Of a DNA stretch of 64,000 nt, positions 40,631 to 48,643 are shown one piece after another. This DNA comes from JAWCQZ01 sp038869515 [NCBI: Halobacteria archaeon] (GTDB lineage: Archaea > Halobacteriota > Syntropharchaeia > JACQPP01), in NCBI GenBank assembly GCA_038869515.1, contig JAWCQZ010000001.1, forward strand, positions 381,160 to 445,159. The letters run 5' to 3'. Position 1 is the stretch's first letter. The number at the start of each line of letters is the position of its first letter. The notes beneath the pieces are model-generated. The model was given only the letters and a program-made list of their open reading frames with translations, was not told where the DNA came from and ran no database searches. Position numbers and translations under genes: made by a program.

Positions 40631-41523
40631 GCGCCGAGGCCCGCACCCCCGCGCCGGAGGCCCCCCGCGCCCCCACCGACAAGAAGCTCTTCACCGGCTA
40701 CAAGTCCACCTGGTGCCCCGGGTGCGGCGACTTCGGGGTCCTCGAGGCCGCCAAGCGGGCCTACGCCGAACTCGGCTACGGGCCGGACGACGTGGTGATG
40801 GTCGCCGGCATCGGCTGCTCGGGCCGCATCGGGGCCTACTTCAAGTGCTACGCCCTCCACGTCACCCACGGCCGGACCCTGCCGGTCGCCACTGCGGTCC
40901 GGATGGCAGACCCGGAGCGGCCGGTCCTGGTGGCGGGGGGGGACGGCGACGCCTACGCGATCGGCCTGGGCCACTTCCTCCACGCGGTCCGCCGGAACAT
41001 CGACGTGACCTACATGGTGATGGACAACGAGGTCTACGGCCTCACCCTGGGGCAGAAGAGCCCCACCGCCCAATTGGGGCTGGTGACCAAGACGAGCCCC
41101 GAGGGGGTCGTGGAGCACCCAGTCCGGCCCCTCCCCCTCGCCCTCATCACCGGCGCCACCTTCGTGGCCCAGGCCTTCTCGGGCGAGGTGAAGCAGCTGG
41201 CCGAGATCCTCAAGGCCGCTGCGCGGCACAAGGGGTTCGCCCTGGTGAACATCCTGAGCCCCTGCGTCACCTACAACAAGGTCCACTCCTACGACTGGGC
41301 CCGGCCCCGCGTCCGCCCCATCCCGGAGGGGGAGTGGGAGAGCGCCGACTTCGACCGGGCCATGAAGCTCGCCATGGAGTTCCCCGAGACCATCCACACC
41401 GGGGTCCTCTACCAGACCCGGCGCCCCATCTTCGAGGAACTCAAGGGGCCCCGGAAGCCCGTGACGACGCCCGATGTCTTCCGGCCCGCGGACATCACGC
41501 CCCTGCTCGAAGAGCTCTATTGA
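40627..41523 (+). CDS. 2-oxoacid:ferredoxin oxidoreductase, beta subunit
   Basis: 298 residues. Binds thiamine diphosphate through GGDGDAYAIG...DNEVYGLT and one 4Fe-4S cluster through Cys in STWCPGCGDF, GIGCSGR and LSPCVTYN. The GTG start overlaps the alpha-subunit TGA (GTGA). No separate ferredoxin-type delta subunit follows, as is normal for the two-subunit KorAB type. Confidence 0.93.
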   Translation: MSAEARTPAPEAPRAPTDKKLFTGYKSTWCPGCGDFGVLEAAKRAYAELGYGPDDVVMVAGIGCSGRIGAYFKCYALHVTHGRTLPVATAVRMADPERPVLVAGGDGDAYAIGLGHFLHAVRRNIDVTYMVMDNEVYGLTLGQKSPTAQLGLVTKTSPEGVVEHPVRPLPLALITGATFVAQAFSGEVKQLAEILKAAARHKGFALVNILSPCVTYNKVHSYDWARPRVRPIPEGEWESADFDRAMKLAMEFPETIHTGVLYQTRRPIFEELKGPRKPVTTPDVFRPADITPLLEELY

Positions 41524-41557
41524 GACGAAAGAGGAGCTGCCTTGATGGCCGGTCCAC

Positions 41558-41818
41558 TCAGTTCTTCAGCCGCTCCGCGATTTCCCTCTTCAACTGCTCC
41601 TCGCTCTTGCCTTCGACGGGGATGCCCAGGTCTCGGGCCGCCTTCGCCACCGCGCTCTCCGGGGCCTTCGGCTCCCGCAACTCGCGCTCCACCTCTTCCC
41701 GGCCGCGCCGGAACTCGCCCCACGCCCGCCCCACGCCGCGGGCCAGCTCGGGGAGCTTCTTGGGGCCCACGAAGAGAAGGATCGCCACCACGACAAGGAC
41801 GATCAGCCACTCGACCAT
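41558..41818 (-). CDS. tatA: twin-arginine translocase subunit TatA/B
   Basis: 86 residues: N-terminal transmembrane helix (VEWLIVLVVVAILLFVGPKKLPEL), then an amphipathic helix (GVGRAWGEFRRGREEVER) and a charged tail. The FGPKKLPEL hinge is the family signature. It starts 3 nt after the tatC stop and oligomerises to export folded proteins with TatC. Confidence 0.92.
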   Translation of the reverse strand: MVEWLIVLVVVAILLFVGPKKLPELARGVGRAWGEFRRGREEVERELREPKAPESAVAKAARDLGIPVEGKSEEQLKREIAERLKN

Positions 41819-41821
41819 CCT

Positions 41822-42727
41822 TCACGCTCCCCGCGGCCTCTTATAGGCTTTCTCCACGCGCCCCGCGGCCCCCACGCCCGCGAAATAGAGCCCCATCATC
41901 GGGAGGGCGACCATCAGCTGGGTGACGCCGCTCGCGTCGGGGGTGATGACCGCCGCGAAGACGAAGATGGCGATGACGGCCATGCGCCACCCCTCCCGCC
42001 ACCCCCGGGCGGAGACGAGGCCCGTCGAGGTGAGGAGGACCATGAGGAGGGGCATCTGGAAGATGAGGCCGAAGGCGAGGAGGAAGAGGAGAACGAGCGA
42101 GACGAAGTCGGTGACCCGCCAGAACGACTCCACCCCGTAGGCCTCGTTCAACTGGTGGAGGAGCTGGAAGGTGAGCGGCAGGACCAGGAAGAAGGCGAGG
42201 AGGGCCCCGGCCGCGAAGAGGAGGGTCCCGGGGACCACCCACCTCCGCAAGAGGCGCCTCTCCGACTCCTGCAGGCCGGGGCCCACGAAGGCCCCGATCT
42301 CGCGGAGCACCACAGGCATGGCCGCGGCGAGTCCGAGGAAGAGGGAGTCCATGATGTGGACGGTGAAGGTGTCGGCCGGGTGGATGGCGGCGAGGCGCAC
42401 CCCCGCCGGGAGCTGGAGGGAGGAGAGGAGCCGGAAGAAGGAGGCCGCCAGGGTGTCCGTGAAGGTAGGGTAGGGGAACGGGAGCGAGAGGGGGCCCGCG
42501 GGGACCCATCCCACGCCGAAGGAGAAGACGGCGAAGGCCGCCGCCCCCACGGCCGCGAAGGCCCGGAGGAAGCGGCGGCGCAACTCCTCGAGGTGGTCCC
42601 AGAAAGGCATCTCGTCGCCTGAACCCCCCCGAACCCTCTCGCTCCGGGGCCCGCTTCGCAGCCCCTGCGCGCCTCCGGCCGGACGCGCGCACTGCGAAAC
42701 GGGGTCGGGTTCGGGGCGGTCGGCCAT
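41822..42727 (-). CDS. tatC: twin-arginine translocase subunit TatC
   Basis: 301 residues with six transmembrane helices and the family motifs HLEELRRRFL, PGLQESERRLLRRW (the signal-recognising Glu region) and LMVALPMMGLYF. TTTATTTG on the reverse strand (42748-42757) is 25 nt before ATG 42727, giving a 39-residue Arg/Gly-rich N-terminal extension; ATG 42610 (MPFWDHLEEL) is the conventional alternative start. First gene of a tatC-tatA operon. Confidence 0.9.
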   Translation of the reverse strand: MADRPEPDPVSQCARPAGGAQGLRSGPRSERVRGGSGDEMPFWDHLEELRRRFLRAFAAVGAAAFAVFSFGVGWVPAGPLSLPFPYPTFTDTLAASFFRLLSSLQLPAGVRLAAIHPADTFTVHIMDSLFLGLAAAMPVVLREIGAFVGPGLQESERRLLRRWVVPGTLLFAAGALLAFFLVLPLTFQLLHQLNEAYGVESFWRVTDFVSLVLLFLLAFGLIFQMPLLMVLLTSTGLVSARGWREGWRMAVIAIFVFAAVITPDASGVTQLMVALPMMGLYFAGVGAAGRVEKAYKRPRGA

Positions 42728-42747
42728 GAGGGGGGTGGGAGCCGGGG

Positions 42748-42757
42748 CAAATAAACC
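42748..42757 (-). promoter_or_regulatory. tatC: TATA box of tatCA
   Basis: GGTTTATTTG on the reverse strand, centred 25 nt before ATG 42727. Confidence 0.6.
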
Positions 42758-42804
42758 GTGGGACCCCGTGGACCGGCGGCGAAGTCACCTCCGAGCGAAC
42801 CTGT

Positions 42805-42832
42805 GGCCGAGGAGACGAGAGGGCTTCCGAGC
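42805..42832 (-). repeat. short dispersed repeat, copy C
   Basis: On the reverse strand GCTCGGAAGCCCTCTCGTCTCCTCGG matches the copies at 37247-37276 and 30599-30628 in the core CTCGG-AA-CCCTCTCGTCTC. Located directly downstream of nadA. Confidence 0.4.
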
Positions 42833-42845
42833 GGACCGGCGACAA

Positions 42846-43826
42846 CTACGCCAGATCGAGCATCCGCTGGATCGCCCGCCGGGCCCTGGCGGCCACCGGC
42901 TCCGGGACGCGGACCTCGTGCTGGAGGTCCTCGAGGGACCAGAGGACCTTCTCCAGGGTGTTCCGCTTCATGTGGCCGCAGACCGCCCCCTCGGCGGCGG
43001 GGTAGAAGGCGGCGTCGGGCCTCAACCGCTCCATCTTATGGAGGATGCCGGTCTCGGTCCCGATGATGAACTCCGTCCGGGGGGATGCGGCGACGTGGCG
43101 GACCATCCCCTCGGTGCTCAAGACGCGGTCGGCGAGGTGGATGCAGGAGGACATGCAGCCGCACTCGGGGTGCATGAGGAACTCGGCCTTGGGGTGCTCC
43201 TGCTTCAGCGCGAGGATATCCTCGGTCCGGACCATGACGTGGACCGGGCAGTAGCCGGGCCAGATGCGCATTGGGCGGCCGGTCTTCTGCTGGATGTAGG
43301 CGCCGAGATACCGGTCGGGGAGGAAGAGGATCTCCTTCCCGGGCGGGATGGCCTCGACCACTTTCAGGGCGTTGGTGGAGGTGCAGCAGTAGTCCGACTC
43401 CGCCTTCACCTCGGCGGTCGTGTTCACGTAGGAGACGACGACAGCTCCGGGGTGCTCCGCCTTCCAGGCGCGCAACTGATCGGCGGTGATCATGTCCGCG
43501 AGGGTGCACCCCGCCTCGGGGTCGGGCATCAGGACCCGCTTGCCCGGGTTGAGGATGGCGGCGGTCTCGGCCATGAACCGGACCCCGGCGAAGAGGATGA
43601 CGTCGGCCTTCGTCTTGGAGGCGGCCTGGGCCAGCCCCAGCGAGTCACCGACGAAATCGGCCACGTCCTGGATCTCGGCTTCCTGGTAGTTGTGGGCGAG
43701 GAGGACCGCGTTGCGCTTCTCCTTCCAGCGGAGGACCTCGCGGGCGAGTTCGCTCCGGGTGCCGTCGGAGCCGTTGGCTTTCCCCGGGAAGTCGGCCGCG
43801 GCGCGGGGGGAGAGGGTGGCGGCCAT
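42846..43826 (-). CDS. nadA: quinolinate synthase
   Basis: Condenses iminoaspartate with dihydroxyacetone phosphate to quinolinate. 326 residues with 4Fe-4S ligands Cys107 (AGCTLAD), Cys193 (GYCPVHVMV) and Cys283 (AVCGHMKRN), spaced as in known NadA. LLAHNYQEAEIQD and SDSLGLA-type phosphate motifs are present. ATG 43826 is chosen because TTAAA (43851-43855, reverse) lies about 27 nt upstream; the longer frame runs into nadC. Confidence 0.93.
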   Translation of the reverse strand: MAATLSPRAAADFPGKANGSDGTRSELAREVLRWKEKRNAVLLAHNYQEAEIQDVADFVGDSLGLAQAASKTKADVILFAGVRFMAETAAILNPGKRVLMPDPEAGCTLADMITADQLRAWKAEHPGAVVVSYVNTTAEVKAESDYCCTSTNALKVVEAIPPGKEILFLPDRYLGAYIQQKTGRPMRIWPGYCPVHVMVRTEDILALKQEHPKAEFLMHPECGCMSSCIHLADRVLSTEGMVRHVAASPRTEFIIGTETGILHKMERLRPDAAFYPAAEGAVCGHMKRNTLEKVLWSLEDLQHEVRVPEPVAARARRAIQRMLDLA

Positions 43827-43851
43827 CCGGAGGTGTGGAGCCAGAAGCGGT

Positions 43852-44721
43852 TTAACCCTTTCCCGCACTGCGGCGGCGGGGAGCGAGGAGGTCCAAACTC
43901 AGGTCCACCGCCCGGACCGAGTGGGTCAGAGCGCCGATCGAGACGGTGTCCGCCCCGGCCCGGGCGTAGGCGGCGAGGTTGCTCCGGGTCACGCCCCCCG
44001 ACGCCTCGATGGAGACGCGCTTCCGCAACCCCGCCCCCCGCAGGAGGCGGTCCGCCCTCGCCACCTCGGCGGGCGGGACGTTGTCCAGCATCACGCTCCT
44101 CGCGCCGAGGCGGGCCGCCCGCAGGGCTTCGGCGGCGGAGGAGACCTCCACTTCCACCGGTTTCCGCGCGCGGAGGGCGCGGCGCAGGGCCGCCTCCAGG
44201 GAGCCCGCCGCGGCGAGGTGGTTGTCCTTCACCAGGATCGCGTCGTGGAGCCCCGCGCGGTGGGGCCACCCGCCGCCGAGCCGGACGGCGCGCTTGTCGA
44301 AGCGGCGGAGACCTGGAGCGGTCTTCCGGGTGGCGGCCACCCGCGCCCCGGGGTTCGCGCGCCGCGCGAGGCTGGCGCACCGCCGGGTCTCGGTGGCGAT
44401 GCCCGACATCCGCTGGAGGAGGTTGAGGGCGGTCCGCTCGGCGGCGAGGATCGCCCGGGTGGCGCCCCGGACCTCCAGGACCGGGGTGCCGGCGGGGACC
44501 CAGACCCCCTCCCGGACCCGGGGCCGGGCCGAGGCCCCGACCAGCCGGAAGAGGCGGGAGGCCTCCCGGAGCCCGGCGACGACCGCCCGCTCCCTGCACA
44601 CCACCGCGCCCCGCGAGCGGTGGCCCGGGGGGATGACCGCGCGGCTGGTGGCGTCCCCCTTCCCCGCATCCTCCCGCAGGAAGGCGAGAAGGGCCCGGTC
44701 GAGGGGGGAAACGGCTGCCAT
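43852..44721 (-). CDS. nadC: nicotinate-nucleotide pyrophosphorylase (carboxylating)
   Basis: Converts quinolinate and PRPP to nicotinate mononucleotide, the step after NadA. 289 residues with AERTALNLLQRMSGIAT, TRKTAPGLR, KDNHLAAAG and EVSSAAEAL, ending in IEASGGVTRSNLAAYA and IGALTHS. It is upstream of nadA in the same direction with a 25-nt gap holding the nadA TATA box. Shares a divergent promoter region with the pterin dehydratase. Confidence 0.94.
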   Translation of the reverse strand: MAAVSPLDRALLAFLREDAGKGDATSRAVIPPGHRSRGAVVCRERAVVAGLREASRLFRLVGASARPRVREGVWVPAGTPVLEVRGATRAILAAERTALNLLQRMSGIATETRRCASLARRANPGARVAATRKTAPGLRRFDKRAVRLGGGWPHRAGLHDAILVKDNHLAAAGSLEAALRRALRARKPVEVEVSSAAEALRAARLGARSVMLDNVPPAEVARADRLLRGAGLRKRVSIEASGGVTRSNLAAYARAGADTVSIGALTHSVRAVDLSLDLLAPRRRSAGKG

Positions 44722-44728
44722 GGGGCTC

Positions 44729-44735
44729 TTTTAAA
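44729..44735 (+). promoter_or_regulatory. TATA box of the pterin dehydratase gene
   Basis: TTTTAAA centred 27 nt before ATG 44759. On the other strand it is only about 10 nt from nadC and so is not the nadC promoter. Confidence 0.6.
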
Positions 44736-44758
44736 CTCCGCTACCCATACCTATTCCT

Positions 44759-45103
44759 ATGGCCGGCGAGCTGGCGGAGAAGCGGTGCCTGCCCTGCGAG
44801 GGCGGGGTCCCGCCCCTCGGCGAGGCGGAGGCGAAGGGATACCTCTCCCGGGTGAAGGAGTGGGGCCTCGTGGATGGGAAAAGAATCCGCAGGGAGTGGC
44901 GGCTGAAGGACTTCAAGCAGGCGTGGGGGCTCTTCAGCCAGATCGCCCTCCTGGCCGAGGAGGAGGGGCACCACCCCGACATGCGCATCACATACAACTG
45001 GATCCGCGTCGAGTTGACCACCCACGCCATCGGGGGGCTCTCCGAGAACGACTTCATCATGGCGGCGAAGATCGACCGCCTGGCCGCCCGCGCCGCCCCC
45101 TGA
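44759..45103 (+). CDS. 4a-hydroxytetrahydrobiopterin (pterin-4a-carbinolamine) dehydratase
   Basis: 114 residues with the PCD/DCoH signature EEEGHHPDM (His71, His72, Pro73, Asp74), then YNWIRVELTTHAIGGLSENDF. Dehydrates 4a-hydroxy-pterins; in organisms without aromatic hydroxylases members are thought to act in molybdopterin-related steps. The gene stands alone with its own TATA box. Confidence 0.9.
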   Translation: MAGELAEKRCLPCEGGVPPLGEAEAKGYLSRVKEWGLVDGKRIRREWRLKDFKQAWGLFSQIALLAEEEGHHPDMRITYNWIRVELTTHAIGGLSENDFIMAAKIDRLAARAAP

Positions 45104-45145
45104 CCCCCGCGACAGCGCCCTGCGCCGCGTCCCGGCGACCGGCAA

Positions 45146-45163
45146 TTTTAAATCTTTTTAAAA
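45146..45163 (+). promoter_or_regulatory. tandem TATA boxes before the 28-codon gene
   Basis: TTTTAAA (45146-45152) and TTTTTAAAA (45155-45163) lie 9 nt apart. The first is 26 nt before ATG 45172 and the second 23 nt before ATG 45178, so transcripts could begin at either Met codon. Confidence 0.55.
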
Positions 45164-45171
45164 CTTCCAAC

Positions 45172-45258
45172 ATGACTATGGAGGTGATCCCTGTGGCCCT
45201 GAAGGACGTCGTGGCGAAACTGAAGTCCATCTTCCGGCGCAAGAAGCCCGCCGCGTAG
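45172..45258 (+). CDS. 28-residue basic amphipathic peptide
   Basis: Starts MTMEVIPVALKDVVAK, then LKSIFRRKKPAA: one amphipathic, strongly basic helix. Its stop (TAG) directly abuts the ATG of the winged-helix gene at 45259. Two strong TATA boxes precede it. It may be a membrane- or nucleic-acid-binding micropeptide, or a leader peptide coupling translation of the regulator. Confidence 0.5.
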   Translation: MTMEVIPVALKDVVAKLKSIFRRKKPAA

Positions 45259-45792
45259 ATGGGCCCGGAGGGGCCCGAACCGCCCCGAACTCCCGCGTTC
45301 CGACGGCGGAACGGGGTCGAGTCCGGGGCGGTTCTGGAGAGGATTGTCGGGGGGCTCTCCCGCCTCCTCCGCTCCCTCGGCACCAAGGACGCCTACGCCC
45401 GGGTCTACTCCGCCCTGGCCCTCTCGGCCCGGGGGCTGACCGCCCGGGAGCTCGCCCGGAGGACCCGCTACAGCCTCGGCTCCCTCAGCCTCCACCTCGG
45501 AGGGCTGGAGCGGTCGGGGCTCGTCTCCCGGGTCCGGCGGGGGCGGACCTACGTCTTCCGCCCCGAGTCCGATCTGACGGCCCGCTACCGGGAGCGCATC
45601 TCCGAGATGCTCCGGACCGAACTCCTCCCCCTGCGGGGGGACCTGGAGGACGCGATCCGCCGCCTGCGCTCCGGCAAGGAGAGGGACCCGGAGGGGGGGC
45701 TCCTGCGGAGCCTCCAGGAGCTGAGGGACCGGGTCGCCGACGCCGAGACCTACCTCCGGAAACTCCTCGACGTGGAGCCGGCGCGCCCGTAG
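45259..45792 (+). CDS. winged-helix transcriptional regulator (GbsR/MarR-like)
   Basis: 177 residues. A winged helix at about 38-105 (LTARELARRTRYSLGSLSLH as helix-turn-helix, LVSRVRRGRTYVF as wing), followed by a long helical dimerisation region. Begins immediately after the stop of the 28-residue peptide. Its target is unknown; the ATPase operon begins 33 nt downstream under its own TATA box. Confidence 0.8.
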   Translation: MGPEGPEPPRTPAFRRRNGVESGAVLERIVGGLSRLLRSLGTKDAYARVYSALALSARGLTARELARRTRYSLGSLSLHLGGLERSGLVSRVRRGRTYVFRPESDLTARYRERISEMLRTELLPLRGDLEDAIRRLRSGKERDPEGGLLRSLQELRDRVADAETYLRKLLDVEPARP

Positions 45793-45797
45793 GAAAG

Positions 45798-45803
45798 TTT
45801 AAA
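45798..45803 (+). promoter_or_regulatory. TATA box of the A-ATPase operon
   Basis: TTTAAA centred 26 nt before ATG 45826. Confidence 0.65.
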
Positions 45804-45825
45804 CCGATTTCCCGCAACGGCCTCG

Positions 45826-46200
45826 ATGTCCTCCGCTCCCGCGACCTCGGACGCCGCCCTCGCGGGGCGGGCCGCGGTCCTCGCCCGCATCCAGGAGGCG
45901 GAGAGGAGGATCGAGGCCCTTGTCGCGGAGGCGAAGCGAGACGCCGAGGCCGAGGTTCAGAGGGCCCGGGCCGAGGCGCGCCGGGTCGTGGAGGAGGCGC
46001 GGGCCGAGGCTGCGCGCCGGCGCGAGAGCGCCCTGGCGGAGGCCCGGCGGGACCTCGAGGCGGAGCGGAAGCGCATTCTGGGGGAGGGGGCGAAGCGGGC
46101 CGCGGAGTTCCGGAGGTCAGCCGAGGCCCGGGTCCCCATCGCCGTGGAGCGAATCCTGGCCCGCCTGGAAGAGGAGATCAAGGCCGCCGGAAAGAACTGA
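45826..46200 (+). CDS. atpH: A-type ATP synthase subunit H (peripheral stalk)
   Basis: 124 residues, almost wholly right-handed-type coiled coil rich in Ala, Arg and Glu (residues 15-95) with a short C-terminal globular helix. It pairs with subunit E as stator between subunit I and the catalytic head. First gene of the operon H-I-K-E-C. Confidence 0.85.
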   Translation: MSSAPATSDAALAGRAAVLARIQEAERRIEALVAEAKRDAEAEVQRARAEARRVVEEARAEAARRRESALAEARRDLEAERKRILGEGAKRAAEFRRSAEARVPIAVERILARLEEEIKAAGKN

Positions 46201-46201
46201 G

Positions 46202-48295
46202 ATGCTCGCCCCGGACCCCGTCTCCCGCATCCTCGTCGCGGGCTCCCGCGACCGCCTCGAGCCGGTCCTCCGGACCCTCCAGCGCCTCCGCGCGGTCCAC
46301 CTCGAGGACTACAAGGGGGGCGACGCCGGGTTCTCCCTCGGCCGGCCCCTCGAGGGCTCGGCCGCCCTCTCCGAGAAGCTGCTCTTCCTCCGCTCCGCCG
46401 CCAAGAGCCTCGGGTCGGAGCCGGGGGACCTCGCGGGGCCGGTCGAGCCCGCGCGCCTCGACGCGAGGCTCCGGGAGCTGGAGGCGCTGGAGGCGCGCAT
46501 CCGGGAGGCGGAGGGGCGCCGCCAAGCCGCCGAGGCCCGGCTGCGGGACCTGGAGGCGCGCCGCGAGGCGCTCGCCCTCTTCGCCAAACTCCCCCTGCCC
46601 TTGGAGCTCTACGGCGGCTCCAAGGCGCTCGCGGTCTTCACCGGGACCCTCGGCAAGGCGCTCCCGCCCGAGCGGCTGGCGCTCCTCGGGGAGCACGAGG
46701 TGTTCGGCGGCCCCGAGGCGCTCGCCCTCTTCGTCCCCGCCTCGGCCGCCGCGGCCGCCCAGCGCCTCCTCTCGGAGCACGGCTTCGCAGAGGTCCCGCC
46801 GCCCCCCGGGAGCGGGATCCCCGCGGAACTCGTGGCGGGGCTCGACGCGGAGGCCGCCTCCCTGAAGGCGGAGGAGGAGCGCCTCCGGGCCGACCTGCAG
46901 CGCCTCCGGAAGGAGAACGCCGACCTCCTCCTGGCGGGCGAGGAGGCGCTCTCGCTGGAGGCTGAGAAGGCCGAGGCGCCGCTCCGCCTCGCCCTCTCGG
47001 CCAACGCGTTCGCCCTGGAGGGGTGGGTCCTGACCCGCCGCTCCCGGGAGATCGAAAGGGAGCTCCGGAACGGGGCGGGCGACTCGCTCCACATCGCCAT
47101 CGAGGAGGCGCGGGGGGAGGAGGTGCCGGTCGCCCTCCGGAACCCGAGGCCCGCGAAGCCCTTCGAAGGGCTCCTCGAACTGCTCTCGCGCCCCCTCTAC
47201 CGGGAGGTGGACCCCACCGCCATCCTCGCCCTCCTCTTCTCGGTCTTCTTCGGCCTCATGGTCGGGGATGTCGGCTACGGCGCGGCCATCCTGCTCCTCG
47301 GGCTCTACATGGGGCGCCCGGGCAACCTCTTTCAGCGGGTCTTCGGCGTCGGCTCCCCCGACCTCTCCCGCGCCATGGTCGCGGGGGCGGTCGCCTCGAT
47401 GCTCTTCGGCGGGGTCCTCTTCGGGGAGGCCTTCGGCATCCACTTCCTCCCCAAGAGCCCGGTCGAGGCGTGGGACGGGCCCTACGCCCTCGTCCACGGG
47501 AACCGGGAACTCTTCTGGTCCTCCATCTTCGGGAACCGCGAGGCCCACCTCTCCTACGCGGTGGGGGACGTCGTCCTGCCGCTCTCGAAACTGGAGGCGA
47601 AGGACCTCGGGAAGTTGCTGCTCATCACCGCGCTCTTCGGCAGCGCGCACATCTCCCTCGGCCTCCTCCTCGGGTTTCGCAACGAGGCGCGGGTCCACGG
47701 CCTCAAGACCGCGGTGCTGGTGAAGGGGGGGTGGCTGGTCGGGTTCCAGGCCATCGCCCTCCTCGCCGCGTCGGTCTGGGCCTTCGGCCTGCAGCGGGTC
47801 CTCGGGGTGGTCAACGGGGCGATGGCGGGCCACCTCCCCGGCTTCGGCTTCCCCGCGGTCCTCGCCTGGCTCTTCGTCGCCATGGTGGTGGTCTGCGTCC
47901 TCATGGTCTTCCTCGGCGAGGGGGCCCATCTGAAGGGCATGGAGAAGATCGGCCCCCTCCTCGAGATGCCCCAGATCCTGGTGAACACCATCTCCTACAC
48001 CCGGCTCGCCGCCGTCGGGGCGGCCAAGGCGGGGCTCGCCCTGGTGGCGAACGACTTTTTCTTCGCCAACGGGCTCTACGCTCCCGGGGGCCCCTCCCCC
48101 ATGCTCGCCGGGGGCGTCGCGTTCCACCTCATGGTCCCCTTCCTCGGCATCCTCTCGGGCAGCCTCCAGTCCCTCCGGCTCCACTATTATGAGTTCTTCT
48201 CCAAGTTCTACACCGGCGGGGGGCGCCCCTTCGAGCCCTTTGGCAAGCGGCGGCGCTACACGAAGCTCCGCCCCGCGGCGGAGGCAAAAGATTGA
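46202..48295 (+). CDS. atpI: A-type ATP synthase subunit I
   Basis: 697-residue membrane stator subunit, equivalent to eukaryotic subunit a. N-terminal half is soluble with coiled coil (about 90-125 and 215-255); the C-terminal half has seven to eight transmembrane helices, with FFGLMVGDVGYGAAILLLG and the ion-path arginine helix SYTRLAAVGAAKAGLALV. It starts 1 nt after the subunit H stop. Confidence 0.92.
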   Translation: MLAPDPVSRILVAGSRDRLEPVLRTLQRLRAVHLEDYKGGDAGFSLGRPLEGSAALSEKLLFLRSAAKSLGSEPGDLAGPVEPARLDARLRELEALEARIREAEGRRQAAEARLRDLEARREALALFAKLPLPLELYGGSKALAVFTGTLGKALPPERLALLGEHEVFGGPEALALFVPASAAAAAQRLLSEHGFAEVPPPPGSGIPAELVAGLDAEAASLKAEEERLRADLQRLRKENADLLLAGEEALSLEAEKAEAPLRLALSANAFALEGWVLTRRSREIERELRNGAGDSLHIAIEEARGEEVPVALRNPRPAKPFEGLLELLSRPLYREVDPTAILALLFSVFFGLMVGDVGYGAAILLLGLYMGRPGNLFQRVFGVGSPDLSRAMVAGAVASMLFGGVLFGEAFGIHFLPKSPVEAWDGPYALVHGNRELFWSSIFGNREAHLSYAVGDVVLPLSKLEAKDLGKLLLITALFGSAHISLGLLLGFRNEARVHGLKTAVLVKGGWLVGFQAIALLAASVWAFGLQRVLGVVNGAMAGHLPGFGFPAVLAWLFVAMVVVCVLMVFLGEGAHLKGMEKIGPLLEMPQILVNTISYTRLAAVGAAKAGLALVANDFFFANGLYAPGGPSPMLAGGVAFHLMVPFLGILSGSLQSLRLHYYEFFSKFYTGGGRPFEPFGKRRRYTKLRPAAEAKD

Positions 48296-48325
48296 TATGA
48301 CCCCCTCCTATCCCACGCGACGGAC

Positions 48326-48640
48326 ATGAAGCCCCTCCACACCGCTCTGGCGCTGCTCCTGCTGGTCGCCCCCGCCGTGGTCCAGGCAGCCGAGACGGCG
48401 GACGCGGGCGCCTCCCGGGGGTTCACCAACCTGGGGCTCGCCGTGGGCGCGGGGCTCGCCATCGGGCTCGCGGGCCTCGGCACCGGCCTCGCCCAGGCCA
48501 ACATCGGCGCCGCCGCCGTCGGGGCCATCGCCGAGGACCCGAAGTTCTTCGGCAAGGGACTCATCATGACGGTCATCCCGGAAACCATCGTCCTCTTCGG
48601 GTTCGTCATGGCGTTCCTCCTCTTCGGAAAGACCGCCTGA
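48326..48640 (+). CDS. atpK: A-type ATP synthase subunit K (c-ring proteolipid) with signal-like leader
   Basis: 104 residues: a hydrophobic leader resembling a signal peptide (LHTALALLLLVAPAVVQAAE), then two transmembrane helices (GLAVGAGLAIGLAGLGTGLAQ and MTVIPETIVLFGFVMAFLLF). The ion-binding carboxylate is Glu in PETIV. The leader is longer than in a minimal two-helix proteolipid and may be cleaved. Lies between I and E as usual. Confidence 0.92.
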   Translation: MKPLHTALALLLLVAPAVVQAAETADAGASRGFTNLGLAVGAGLAIGLAGLGTGLAQANIGAAAVGAIAEDPKFFGKGLIMTVIPETIVLFGFVMAFLLFGKTA

Positions 48641-48643
48641 AGG

